Assembly: GCA_963712165.1 (NCBI GenBank)
Contig: CAVQGY010000003.1
Location: forward strand, 186,001-250,000
Reading direction: 5' to 3'
Origin: B10-G9 sp963712165
GTDB taxonomy: Bacteria; Chloroflexota; Anaerolineae; Anaerolineales; UBA11858
DNA length: 64,000 nt
Shown here: in pieces, positions 42,497 through 51,198 of the stretch
Numbering within the stretch: the stretch's first letter is position 1
Layout: each line of letters begins with the position of its first letter
Notes under the pieces: model-generated
Told to the model about the DNA's origin: nothing
The model's input: the letters and a program-made list of their open reading frames with translations, nothing else
Database searches by the model: none
Position numbers and translations under genes: made by a program

Positions 42497-43423
42497 ATGG
42501 ACGCAGCAATTAAACGCCGCACTGCAGGTAAGAGAGAAAATGGTAGTCCTCAAAGGGACCGCCGGGAGGCAGCAACTGTGCCTCCCCGGAAAATGCCACC
42601 TGTACAGTCGCGCGCGGCTCTGATGCTCGATACCGCAGTCATTGATAGCAGGCCATTGCCGCGGCGCAGGGTTGACGTGCCCCTTTCAGCGAATGGGGCT
42701 GAAATCCGACTGCCTGCGGTTCCTGCGGTCAGTAATAAATGGCGATTCCTCTCAGGCCTTTTGGCTATCAGTTTGCTGGTAGGTATGATCATGATGACTC
42801 AGGCAAGTCTCTTCCAGGTAGAGAGGATCGAGATCAACGGGCTTGAACATTTCACAGAGAGCGAAATATCCCAGGCCATAAATATCAGCGGGTCTTCAAT
42901 ATTTTTTGTCAACCCGGAGGTGGTCAAGGAAGATTTGCGATTGACCTATCCGGGATTGTCTGAAGTTAGTGTAAAGATCAGCTGGCCAGCAGGGGTTTTG
43001 ATCTCATTGGCAGAGAGGAAACCGGTGCTAGCCTGGAACTGGAATGGACATGTGCGTTGGGTAGATTCAAATGGTGTGGCTTTTGAACCGCATCATCAAG
43101 GAGTGGATTTGATTCAGGTAAATTCCGCGATGCTTCCACCCACGATCGAGAATAGATTTGTGGATCCCAGGATTGTGGACACAGTAGCTGTATTGGCTTC
43201 CTACATCCCCGAGAATGTGGAGCTGCAATTTGACATGGACCATGGATTGGGTTGGCAGGATAGCCGCGGTTGGGTTGTCTATTTTGGATTTAATGATGAT
43301 GATGCCCATGAAAAGATGAAAATCTATCAAGCGTTGGTTGAATACCTGGGTGGTAAGAGGATCTCCCCGCGGGTAATTAATGTTGAGCATGTAAAATCGC
43401 CATACTTCAGGATGGAACAATGA
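42497..43423 (+). CDS. ftsQ: cell division protein FtsQ/DivIB
   Basis: A 308-residue bitopic protein. A long basic, proline-containing cytoplasmic tail (about residues 1-80) precedes one membrane helix (WRFLSGLLAISLLVGMIMM). The extracytoplasmic POTRA domain follows directly (LFQVERIEINGLEHFTESEISQAINIS), then the FtsQ domain with VSWPAGVLISLAERKP-like ISWPAGVLISLAERKPVLAW. It links the FtsL/FtsB pair to the divisome. Start ATG at 42497, or TTG one codon earlier. The stop overlaps ftsA as ATGA. Confidence 0.9.
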   Translation: MDAAIKRRTAGKRENGSPQRDRREAATVPPRKMPPVQSRAALMLDTAVIDSRPLPRRRVDVPLSANGAEIRLPAVPAVSNKWRFLSGLLAISLLVGMIMMTQASLFQVERIEINGLEHFTESEISQAINISGSSIFFVNPEVVKEDLRLTYPGLSEVSVKISWPAGVLISLAERKPVLAWNWNGHVRWVDSNGVAFEPHHQGVDLIQVNSAMLPPTIENRFVDPRIVDTVAVLASYIPENVELQFDMDHGLGWQDSRGWVVYFGFNDDDAHEKMKIYQALVEYLGGKRISPRVINVEHVKSPYFRMEQ

Positions 43424-44664
43424 GCACGTTGGACGCACCGATCATCGTAGGGATTGATGTTGGGACTACAAAAATCTGCACCCTGGTTGCCAGGGTGGAG
43501 CCAAATAATAAATTCCGCATTCTTGGTGTGGGAATTGAGCCTTCTCGAGGCCTGCGCAAGGGAGTCGTGGTGGATATTGAATCCGCCAGCAAGGCCATTA
43601 AACGCTCGATTGACAAGGCGGAGCGCACATCGGGATTGGAAATAACCACTGCGCAAGTTAGCCTGGCGGGTTCCCATGTTTCCTCCATTAACAGTCAGGG
43701 TGCCAGTGGTGTGACGGGCGGCATTATTGACCAGCATGATGTTTTCCGGGCCCTGGATTCGGCTAAAGCGGTCTCTATCCCCCATAATCGGGATATTGTC
43801 CATGTGATCCAGCGTGGATTCAGTGTGGATGGTCAGGATGGCATTCATAAACCAATTGGTATGCATGGCTACCGACTTGAGGTTGAAGCGCATATCATTA
43901 CCGCAGCCTCAACATCTTTGGATAACCTCGAGCAGTGTGTCAACGCGGCTGGAGCAGAGATAGAAGCCTTCGTCTTGAATCCACTGGCTTCTGCAGAATC
44001 AGTGCTGACTGATACTGAAAGGGAAATGGGAGTGGTTGTTTGTGATATTGGTGGGGGAACGACGGATCTGGCGATCTATATCAACGGAGACGTTTGGCAT
44101 ACCATGGTGATGGGGATCGGTGGGAATCTGATCACCTCCGACATCACGCATGGTCTAAGTCTTTCCCTGGATCAGGCGGAGAAAGTGAAAATCGAACATG
44201 GCCATGCTATTCGGTCAGAAGTTGATGATGAGGAAATGTTCCAGATCAGACCGTTTGGAGATGAGGTGACCAAGGAGTACAGCCGCAGCGATCTAGCCTT
44301 GATCATCGAGGCCAGGGTGGAGGAATTATTCAGCTATGTGATCCAGGAAATCAAACGCTCCGGTTATGACGGCTTGCTGCCCGCCGGCATGGTATTGACA
44401 GGGGGCACCAGCTCTCTTTCAGGCATTAGCGATTTCGCCCGAAAGATGTTTAACTGTCCGGTTAGGGTAGCTCAGCCGGAAAACCTGCTGGGAATGACGG
44501 ACCAACTGCACAGCCCGGCGTTTTCTACCAGTGTAGGACTATTAGAGTGGACGGTGCTGATGAACACTATCTCATATGAAAAGGACTCATACAGAAAACA
44601 GCTCAATCAAGATACGGTCAGCTGGAATAACGTTGTTAATTTCCTGAGGCGTTTACTGCCTTAG
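43420..44664 (+). CDS. ftsA: cell division protein FtsA
   Basis: A 414-residue actin-like ATPase that ties FtsZ to the membrane. PHOSPHATE-1 loop: GIDVGTTKICTLVA; phosphate-2: VCDIGGGTTDLAIY; adenosine loop: MVLTGGTSSLSGISDFA. The SHS2/1C insertion is present (GLRKGVVVDIESASKAIKRSIDKAE; SLAGSHVSS). The C-terminal amphipathic membrane-targeting helix is visible as VVNFLRRLLP at the very end. It overlaps ftsQ by ATGA and precedes ftsZ by 45 bases. Confidence 0.95.
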   Translation: MSTLDAPIIVGIDVGTTKICTLVARVEPNNKFRILGVGIEPSRGLRKGVVVDIESASKAIKRSIDKAERTSGLEITTAQVSLAGSHVSSINSQGASGVTGGIIDQHDVFRALDSAKAVSIPHNRDIVHVIQRGFSVDGQDGIHKPIGMHGYRLEVEAHIITAASTSLDNLEQCVNAAGAEIEAFVLNPLASAESVLTDTEREMGVVVCDIGGGTTDLAIYINGDVWHTMVMGIGGNLITSDITHGLSLSLDQAEKVKIEHGHAIRSEVDDEEMFQIRPFGDEVTKEYSRSDLALIIEARVEELFSYVIQEIKRSGYDGLLPAGMVLTGGTSSLSGISDFARKMFNCPVRVAQPENLLGMTDQLHSPAFSTSVGLLEWTVLMNTISYEKDSYRKQLNQDTVSWNNVVNFLRRLLP

Positions 44665-44709
44665 TCGATGACCATTCAACACGGGAAATTTAGTACAGAG
44701 GAGATAACT

Positions 44710-45828
44710 ATGGACCCCATCAAAGAAACAGAATCATTCGCAAGGATAAAAGTAGTAGGTGTAGGCGGGGGTGGCTGCAATGCCGTGGACCGGATGATCG
44801 AAGCCGGCCTCACTGGCGTTGAATTCATCGCTGTCAACACGGATGCGCAGGCTCTCCTGCGTTCCAGGGCGCCCATACAAGTGCGTGTGGGCGATAAATT
44901 GACCCGCGGCTTGGGTTCTGGTGGTAATCCCACTGTTGGCAGGGGGTCAGCCGAGGAATCTGCTGATGATATCTACAGCGTGCTTAAGGGCGCTGATATG
45001 GTCTTCATCACTGCGGGTATTGGGGGTGGCACTGGAACTGGTGCTTCACCCATTGTAGCCCAGGCGGCCCGGGAAATCGGGGCCCTCACCATCGGCGTGG
45101 TTACGCGCCCCTTCACTTTTGAAGGAACTCAGCGCGTCAAGACAGCCGATGAGGGCATTTCACTGCTCAAGGAACAGGTAGATACCTTGATCGTGATTCC
45201 GAATGACCGCTTGCTTCAGATTGTTGATAAGAAAGCCAGTCTGCAAGACGCCTTTATGGTAGCTGACGATGTGCTTCGTCAAGGTATCCAGGGTATTTCC
45301 GAGTTGATCACAGTGCCTGGTCTGATCAATCTAGACTTTGCAGATGTGCGAGCCATAATGTCAGAAGGCGGAGCAGCCTTGATGGCAGTCGGTGAAGCCA
45401 GCGGGGAAGACAGGGCGATCAAGGCGGCAGAACAGGCTATGTCCAGTGACCTGCTTGATATCACCATTGACGGCGCTCGCGGAATCCTCTTTAATGTCAC
45501 CGGCGGTACAGACTTGGCTTTGTTTGAGGTCAATGAAGCTGCCGCGATCATCAAGGAAACAGCTCATCCGGATGTGAACTTGATCTTCGGTGCGGTTATC
45601 GATCCCAGCATGGAAGAGAAATTCAGGATCACGGTGATTGCCACGGGTTTTGAGAAAACCGGTATGCCCACGAATATTATGACGCGGTCTGCTCGCCGAA
45701 GCCCGGTTGGTACTGACGCCGAGAATGGGGGACGGGAAGACCGGGAAGTTGAATTTGTCCCTCGCTCATTGAATCCGGAGAATTTAGATATACCGACTTT
45801 CTTGCGGAATCGCGGACGCAGCCGATAG
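44710..45828 (+). CDS. ftsZ: cell division GTPase FtsZ
   Basis: A 372-residue tubulin-like GTPase that forms the division ring. The nucleotide motifs are VVGVGGGGCNAVDRM, the tubulin signature GGGTGTGASP and NTDAQALL. T7-loop synergy is LINLDFADVRAIMSEGGAALM. The conserved C-terminal peptide reads DIPTFLRNRGRSR, the part that binds FtsA. Start: ATG at 44710 behind AGAGGAGATAACT; a more upstream ATG at 44668 would add 14 non-conserved residues. A strong terminator about 125 bases later ends the dcw operon. Confidence 0.96.
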   Translation: MDPIKETESFARIKVVGVGGGGCNAVDRMIEAGLTGVEFIAVNTDAQALLRSRAPIQVRVGDKLTRGLGSGGNPTVGRGSAEESADDIYSVLKGADMVFITAGIGGGTGTGASPIVAQAAREIGALTIGVVTRPFTFEGTQRVKTADEGISLLKEQVDTLIVIPNDRLLQIVDKKASLQDAFMVADDVLRQGIQGISELITVPGLINLDFADVRAIMSEGGAALMAVGEASGEDRAIKAAEQAMSSDLLDITIDGARGILFNVTGGTDLALFEVNEAAAIIKETAHPDVNLIFGAVIDPSMEEKFRITVIATGFEKTGMPTNIMTRSARRSPVGTDAENGGREDREVEFVPRSLNPENLDIPTFLRNRGRSR

Positions 45829-45952
45829 ATATACGGGTTATTAATGCTTGTGGCTAGAATGCAGGGTCTTTATTGTCCCCTGATCAGTATTGATTGGGGA
45901 AATCCACCCTAAACCGGCCTCCTCCTGGTAGGGTTGGATGTTGTCTGGTCAT

Positions 45953-45988
45953 GTTCTCCTGCTGATTTATCAGCAGGAGAACGGTTTT
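45953..45988 (+). terminator. intrinsic terminator of the dcw operon
   Basis: Perfect 13-base stem GTTCTCCTGCTGA / TCAGCAGGAGAAC, loop TTTA, followed by GGTTTT. It lies in the 252-base gap between ftsZ and nrdR. Confidence 0.88.
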
Positions 45989-46032
45989 AAGGGGGAATGA
46001 TCAAGATTTCACCTTATTGAATAATGTATCTA

Positions 46033-46041
46033 TGCTAAAAT
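46033..46041 (+). promoter_or_regulatory. extended -10 box (TGCTAAAAT) of nrdR
   Basis: TG at 46033-46034, one base, then TAAAAT at 46036-46041, a typical extended -10. It is 39 bases before the nrdR ATG and lies after the dcw terminator, so nrdR probably has its own transcript. Confidence 0.5.
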
Positions 46042-46080
46042 CGAATTGGGTTGGGAACTAAACTCGGTTGGAGGAGATCT

Positions 46081-46530
46081 ATGAAATGTCCCTACTGTAA
46101 AGATGACGATTCCAAGGTTCTGGACACCTCCCATGACAAACGCGGGGGCACCAGACGGCGGCGATTGTGCCTAAAATGCCAACAACGCTTCAGTACCTAT
46201 GAGCGGGCTATTTTAGATACCCCATTGATCATCAAGCAGGATGGAACCCGGGAAGAATTCAATCGTCAAAAATTAACCCGGGGTATCCAGATCGCATGTG
46301 ATAAACGGCCTGTATCCGCCGCGGATATCGATCGGCTGGTTGGAGATGTGGAATCAGACTTGCAGGCGATGGGAGAGATTGAGGTTTCTTCCCGTACTGT
46401 GGGAGATTTGGTCATTGCAGGATTGAAGGAGATGGACCTCGTAGCCTATGTCCGCTACGCAATCGTTTATCTGGGCTTAGAGGACCTTAACGCCATCCGC
46501 GGTGAGATCGATACTCTCCTGGAAGCTTGA
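46081..46530 (+). CDS. nrdR: transcriptional repressor NrdR
   Basis: A 149-residue repressor of ribonucleotide reductase genes. The N-terminal zinc ribbon has CPYC and CLKC pairs (MKCPYCKDDDSKVLDTSHDK, RRRRLCLKCQQRFSTYE), followed by an ATP-cone (about 46-136; VIKQDGTREEFNRQKLTRGI) that senses ATP or dATP. Start: ATG at 46081 after GGAGGAGATCT; the family always starts MKCPxC. No ribonucleotide reductase gene is nearby. Placement right after ftsZ is common in several phyla. Confidence 0.95.
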   Translation: MKCPYCKDDDSKVLDTSHDKRGGTRRRRLCLKCQQRFSTYERAILDTPLIIKQDGTREEFNRQKLTRGIQIACDKRPVSAADIDRLVGDVESDLQAMGEIEVSSRTVGDLVIAGLKEMDLVAYVRYAIVYLGLEDLNAIRGEIDTLLEA

Positions 46531-46550
46531 ATGGGTAGTTCTTCGGCACA

Positions 46551-46581
46551 AAAAAACCTCTCAAAATTCGAGAGGTTTTTT
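46551..46581. terminator. bidirectional terminator between nrdR and the sulfur operon
   Basis: AAAAAACCTCTC / GAGAGGTTTTTT, 12-base perfect stem with A- and T-runs on both sides. It serves nrdR (+) and the arsR-otr operon (-) at once. Confidence 0.92.
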
Positions 46582-46593
46582 TGCTGAAGGTTT

Positions 46594-47829
46594 TTATCCG
46601 CATCCGCCGCCGACCGGCGCACGTTTGAGATCTAACTTGATTTTCTCCTCGTACTCGAAATGGTATAGGTCGTGATCAGGATAAGCCGCGGGACAATTTG
46701 ATCCCAGCGCCGCATCAAACTCATACTTCAGTTGCTCGTTATCCCCTCCAATGGTTCTTCCGCAGACATCCTCCTCGAATTCTGTTGAGAAGGTATCCAA
46801 CCAATTATTGATTCCTCCGCTGAGGATATAAACATTCGGAACAGCTTGGGCGGTTAAAGCCTTCCAGACTTCAGTGGCGGTTGTTTCATCATTGCTCATT
46901 ACCACAAAGACTGTATTTGCCGGCATGGCGATCAGGTCATTGATTTCCTCCGGAATATTATCCGGGGTTAGATGCACGGCATCTAGCAGGTGGAAGAGGT
47001 TATAATCTGCCTCGCTCCGGACATCAAGCATCATCAAATTGATCTTGTGGTTGTGGAACGTATCAAGCAGCTCACCGGGGTGGATGTACATATCCCGATT
47101 GGCAAACGCCTCAGCGTATGTAGGCTCTAGTCGGGCCCAGCGGTCCTCTGTTGTAGGCTGGCCAATGAACGCAATACTTACCGCTGCCAGCACAAGGACG
47201 GCGGCACCGTAATAGCGGGCTTTAGGAGCCTTGGAGGGGTCTTTTTTTCCGTAGATCTTCTCAAGCTGTTCGCCGCCCCAGAGCATAAATACTGCCATCA
47301 GGGTAACCAGGATGACAATGATCCCCGTAGGAAGGTTAAAGACATCCATCAGGGTTAGACGGCCGAAATAACTGCCGTTGAAGAAATAACTGTAAAAATC
47401 GACTGTTTCTCCAAAAAGGAAAACGCCAACCAATCCGCCGAGGACAAAGAACAACCCGTCTATTTTGAGGGTCGCCAGGGCGACAAGGGATGTTCCCGGG
47501 CAGAAACCCCCTAAGATAAACCCAACGCCCATGATCAGACCACCAATGATGCCAGACCAAATATAGGTCGGGTTGACCCAGATCAGGTTGTAATCCAGCA
47601 ATCCGATCGCGGAACTAAAAAATATCAGCAGCATGCCCACAACGATCGCGGTGAAGAAAACCTTAAAAACCCGGAGATCCTTAAAATAGAACTGGGAGGC
47701 GAGAGAAGGGGAGTGATTAAATCCTGATATTTCCAGTACATAGCCAAAAAGAAAGCCGATGGCCAGGAATACCAGGTACATGAGGGGTTTGCCAAGCAGA
47801 GATTCGAGGTGGAGGGGAAAAGGTATCAT
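46594..47829 (-). CDS. YeeE/YedE-type transporter fused to a Cys-less rhodanese domain
   Basis: A 411-residue fusion. The membrane part (about 1-225, six or so helices) is YeeE/YedE-like and contains GGFCPGTS with Cys110, the sulfur-relay motif of thiosulfate transporters. The C-terminal part (about 245-355) is a rhodanese domain (MLDVRSEADYNLFHLLDAVHL, ILSGGINNWL), but the catalytic loop reads MSNDETTATE: Ser312 stands where the persulfide Cys should be. It is followed by a tail with Cys356, Cys379 and a C-terminal GGGCG (Cys410). The rhodanese part probably faces outside. It is the last gene of the arsR-otr operon, 11 bases after the short YeeE. Thiosulfate or other sulfur transport is inferred. 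Confidence 0.85.
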   Translation of the reverse strand: MIPFPLHLESLLGKPLMYLVFLAIGFLFGYVLEISGFNHSPSLASQFYFKDLRVFKVFFTAIVVGMLLIFFSSAIGLLDYNLIWVNPTYIWSGIIGGLIMGVGFILGGFCPGTSLVALATLKIDGLFFVLGGLVGVFLFGETVDFYSYFFNGSYFGRLTLMDVFNLPTGIIVILVTLMAVFMLWGGEQLEKIYGKKDPSKAPKARYYGAAVLVLAAVSIAFIGQPTTEDRWARLEPTYAEAFANRDMYIHPGELLDTFHNHKINLMMLDVRSEADYNLFHLLDAVHLTPDNIPEEINDLIAMPANTVFVVMSNDETTATEVWKALTAQAVPNVYILSGGINNWLDTFSTEFEEDVCGRTIGGDNEQLKYEFDAALGSNCPAAYPDHDLYHFEYEEKIKLDLKRAPVGGGCG

Positions 47830-47840
47830 CAGACTCTCCT

Positions 47841-48410
47841 CTAATTCCAGAGCCTGCGCACGAAATATGCCAGCGCATAGGCTCCGCCAAAGATTGAGAA
47901 CATTACCAGCCAGCTACCCGCAGACAGTGTGGCTCCTCCAGATAACGCCTGGCCGGATGTGCAGCCCCGGGCCAGTCGCGCGCCATAGGTGAACAGGATG
48001 CCGCCGATGAATGCAAATAACCAACGGGTTTGATTGGAGATGTTGGGACCTTTATGAGTCTCAAATTTTGTTCTACCGTGGATCAGGCCGGAAGTAAAGC
48101 CGCCGATCAGAACACCGGTGGTCACGATCACGATCCAGCTATCCAGGGGATTGCGAGTGCCCCCCGCCAGGGAGATCAAATAAGGTACCTGGTCAATGTG
48201 GCCAGGTGCGATGAGATCCTCGAAAAAGGCTGCATACCGGCTCAGTCCGCCAGAAGCCCCCAGGCCATTTCCGGTGATAAAGTAAGAAGCAAAGAGTACC
48301 AACCCTAATAACACACCTCCCAGATAGGGATTCGCATATGGCTGCGAGGGTTTGTTAAATAAGTCTTTGATCTGGAACTTCTTCTTTGGTGTTTTTTTCT
48401 GTTCTTCCAT
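47841..48410 (-). CDS. YeeE/YedE family membrane protein, short form
   Basis: A 189-residue membrane protein with about four helices. ARGCTSGQALSGG is the conserved sulfur-binding Cys motif of YeeE/YedE proteins. At half the length of full-size TsuA it probably pairs with the next gene's YeeE part, which carries the other Cys motif, forming a two-subunit transporter. Start: ATG at 48410 (MEEQKKTPKKKFQI); longer readings would overlap the cytochrome gene. The N-terminal 25 residues are very basic and cytoplasmic. It is the fourth gene of the arsR-otr operon. Confidence 0.85.
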   Translation of the reverse strand: MEEQKKTPKKKFQIKDLFNKPSQPYANPYLGGVLLGLVLFASYFITGNGLGASGGLSRYAAFFEDLIAPGHIDQVPYLISLAGGTRNPLDSWIVIVTTGVLIGGFTSGLIHGRTKFETHKGPNISNQTRWLFAFIGGILFTYGARLARGCTSGQALSGGATLSAGSWLVMFSIFGGAYALAYFVRRLWN

Positions 48411-48454
48411 TTGCGTGCTCTCTTTTCTAAATACGAATAGGCCCTTCAGTTTTC

Positions 48455-51184
48455 CTATTTTTCTATCTCTTCCCAACCGGTGATCATGGCTTCCAGGCTG
48501 GAAACAGCAGTGTGTCCCGTTGTGGTCAGGTAGACGTGGAGTACTATGAAGGAGGCAAATAGCCAGGCCAGTATGGTATGGATCGGGGCTAAGACCGGTA
48601 AACCTCCCAGAGCATTGGCCAGGGAAGGCCAGCGCTGGACGCCCCACATAAGTATTCCAGTGATTCCCTGCAGCGGAAGAAGCACGTTCAGCAAACCAAA
48701 ATAGGTGACTTGCTGGAGGGGGTTCAGTTTTTTATCGGGAGTCTTCTCGAAGGGATGGTGTTCTCCCTTGAAGATCCCCCGCACATAGTAAACTGCCTGG
48801 GTAATTGTGCGGTCAAAGAATCCTCTAGGCTGGGGTATGTATTGTTTGATCTCTCCGCTTGCCAGATGATAGAAGAGGGACAGGAAGGCATTTACCGCCA
48901 GGATCCCGGCGATGATATTGTGGACCAGCACCATATTCTTGAAATCGATAAACCCGAAAGTATCCGGACGATGGATGACCAGTCCTGTAACTAAAAGCAA
49001 GACAATGGCAGCGGTTTGGAGCCAATGCCATAAGCGTTCATAGGAACCATACATATGAACCTTTTCGGTCACTTTTTCGGATTTCTTCTGGCGGGATGCA
49101 TAGTAGAATCTCAAACCACCATGGGCGACCACACCTATAGTCACAGCACTAAAAAGACCCAGGCCAATCCAGTCCAACCAGGCCAGGCTGGTATGTCCAA
49201 AAATATACAGACTATCTGTCGCCCCAGCAGGGTAATAATAGACTGCACCACCCTTTTCAACAGAGATCTCGCCTGACAGATTCCGCCCAGTGCCAGGTAC
49301 AAACGCTGGCAGGATCGCGCCTGGAGCAGCTGAAGCTAACTTGACGGGCTGAGTGATGCGCGAATTCTCGCCATGGCAGGCGGTGCAATCATCCAGAGCC
49401 CAACCAGCACTGGCAATATCATGGTTAATGCTGTAGGGTTGGGTTTCTGCGCTGATCCGGGGATTTGGCAGTCCCAGTAGAGCAAGGCGATCCCTTACAA
49501 ATTCCTCTTTGGCTGAGGTATTGATCACCAATTCATCTTTAGTGAGTTCTCCATCTTCATTCTGGTCAAAGCGGAGTATGATTCCGGGATGGTATTCCCC
49601 ATTCTCGAAATACGCTTGCTGAAGATCACGGAATATTACAGGCCTGGGTGGATCACCATAGATCCAGAACCATGTGGTGATCAGATTGTGGGGAGCAAGT
49701 TTCATATCCCCGTACATGTCCGGGCTGGGGATCAAGACCGGTTCGTATCCCACCAGGAGTGTGCCCATGGTCGTCTCATCACCTTCTGTTCCCCGGCATT
49801 CCTTTCGGGGAGTGTTATCCGGGAGCAGAACAGTCCAGTCATGGACCATATTGGCGGAAGAATATAATTGAGGGATATGGCAGCTTTCGCAGCTCAGAGC
49901 TTCCAGGTGGCTGTCGAGATAGGGAAGCCAGGTGTGGGTTGAATCGACAGCGTGGCAGGATTCGCAGGCCCGCATGGTGTTGTTCAGAGCTGGAGCAACG
50001 GCGCTTTGGGCGCTATTTCCTCGTGCAAATTGATGCAGAGGTTTTTCCAGGTAATCGCCAATTTCTACGCGTCGAGGATCGAAGAGCAGGTGATCTGGTC
50101 TGGAATCCTCTGATTCCTGGTAGTAGAGTGGGTTGTTGATCGAATAATGGCAATCCGTGCAGTTCAGCAAGCGCTCTGCATGCACATCCCAGGAGCGGTC
50201 CAGGGTATCCTTATTTGCCAGGTTCATCCCGGAGTCGGACATCTTTTGGGGGGATATGATCTGTCCTGTGGTGATAGTGCTCCATCTTTCAGGAGAGCAG
50301 CCCAGAGTGACCAGCGGGTCCTCGACATTATCGTGCACCAAGCCGTGGCATAATCCACAGTTCAGGTTCGTTGGATCCTGGATCTGCAGCACTTCTGGAT
50401 CGATCTCCTGATCGTCGGCAAAAACCTCCGGATTCCATTCGTAGATTTCGCCTTTGGAAGAGACGATAGTTGAACCCAGCAGTGTGGCAGTATTCGCCCA
50501 TTGAAATGCTCCGGATTGCAGTGCTTCAGCCCTGGCATCATTATTGGGATTGGGTGTGTGGCATAAGAAGCAATTCATTTCAACCAAACCGGATTCTTCC
50601 CAGTTCCAACGCTCTAACTCCCCGGTCTCGGGGTTGGTGGAATTGGTTTCAAGGCTGTTTGAGCGGTAGGGCAGGTCGCTTAATAGCTGACCATCCATTC
50701 CGTACATGGCCGGACCACCTCCTACATGGCGCAGGCCATAAAGGCGGATCCAGTCTGGTGTGGTTAGGTCTACCCTGCTATCACCCTGGGGGGAAAGGTA
50801 ACGGTACTCTATCGCATTCCAAGAGCCAAACACACCCGGGGAAATGTCCCAGGGACGTTCTGTGCCAGTTGTTCCGGGGCTCATCAGATCGTTCAAACCA
50901 ACACTTACATGATAGCTATGGTCTGCGATAAAAGAGGAATCATGACAGGCCCCACAGGTATTCATTGTTGATACTGGCTTGCCGGAATCCAGAACATTCA
51001 CTCCATCTCCATCCAAAAAAGGGAAGCCGGGGTGAAGGGGAGAGGCCTGGGCCAATTCACTGCTGCTTAACTTAGCGGAGGCATATCCCTGGCCGAGTAG
51101 AACGGCTGCCGAGATCAGAACGAGAGCAAAGCCTGATAACAAGAGCAATTTGGATGTTTTATTAAGGCGAGGTGTCTTATCCAT
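48455..51184 (-). CDS. heptahaem cytochrome c fused to a cytochrome b561-type membrane domain
   Basis: A 909-residue membrane protein. An N-terminal helix (SKLLLLSGFALVLISAAVLLG) leads to an extracytoplasmic part (about 40-640) with seven CxxCH motifs: CGACH, CFLCH, CGLCH, CTDCH, CESCH, CESCH and CTACH. Between haems six and seven there is an EF-hand-like sequence (DQNEDGELTKDE). The C-terminal part (about 655-909) has five or six helices of the formate-dehydrogenase gamma/cytochrome b561 class (YERLWHWLQT, LVHNIIAG, PIHTILAW, VLHVYLTT) with haem-binding histidines. This would pass electrons between quinol and the soluble haems, and on to the OTR cytochrome encoded 14 bases upstream. Start: ATG at 51184 after AAAAAGGACCCC. 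Confidence 0.88.
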   Translation of the reverse strand: MDKTPRLNKTSKLLLLSGFALVLISAAVLLGQGYASAKLSSSELAQASPLHPGFPFLDGDGVNVLDSGKPVSTMNTCGACHDSSFIADHSYHVSVGLNDLMSPGTTGTERPWDISPGVFGSWNAIEYRYLSPQGDSRVDLTTPDWIRLYGLRHVGGGPAMYGMDGQLLSDLPYRSNSLETNSTNPETGELERWNWEESGLVEMNCFLCHTPNPNNDARAEALQSGAFQWANTATLLGSTIVSSKGEIYEWNPEVFADDQEIDPEVLQIQDPTNLNCGLCHGLVHDNVEDPLVTLGCSPERWSTITTGQIISPQKMSDSGMNLANKDTLDRSWDVHAERLLNCTDCHYSINNPLYYQESEDSRPDHLLFDPRRVEIGDYLEKPLHQFARGNSAQSAVAPALNNTMRACESCHAVDSTHTWLPYLDSHLEALSCESCHIPQLYSSANMVHDWTVLLPDNTPRKECRGTEGDETTMGTLLVGYEPVLIPSPDMYGDMKLAPHNLITTWFWIYGDPPRPVIFRDLQQAYFENGEYHPGIILRFDQNEDGELTKDELVINTSAKEEFVRDRLALLGLPNPRISAETQPYSINHDIASAGWALDDCTACHGENSRITQPVKLASAAPGAILPAFVPGTGRNLSGEISVEKGGAVYYYPAGATDSLYIFGHTSLAWLDWIGLGLFSAVTIGVVAHGGLRFYYASRQKKSEKVTEKVHMYGSYERLWHWLQTAAIVLLLVTGLVIHRPDTFGFIDFKNMVLVHNIIAGILAVNAFLSLFYHLASGEIKQYIPQPRGFFDRTITQAVYYVRGIFKGEHHPFEKTPDKKLNPLQQVTYFGLLNVLLPLQGITGILMWGVQRWPSLANALGGLPVLAPIHTILAWLFASFIVLHVYLTTTGHTAVSSLEAMITGWEEIEK

Positions 51185-51198
51185 ATCAGGGGTCCTTT

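Noticed and set aside
48411..48647. Upstream extension of the short YeeE gene
   Set aside because: It would overlap the cytochrome b coding sequence and adds sequence unlike membrane proteins. MEEQKK at 48410 is a plausible start.
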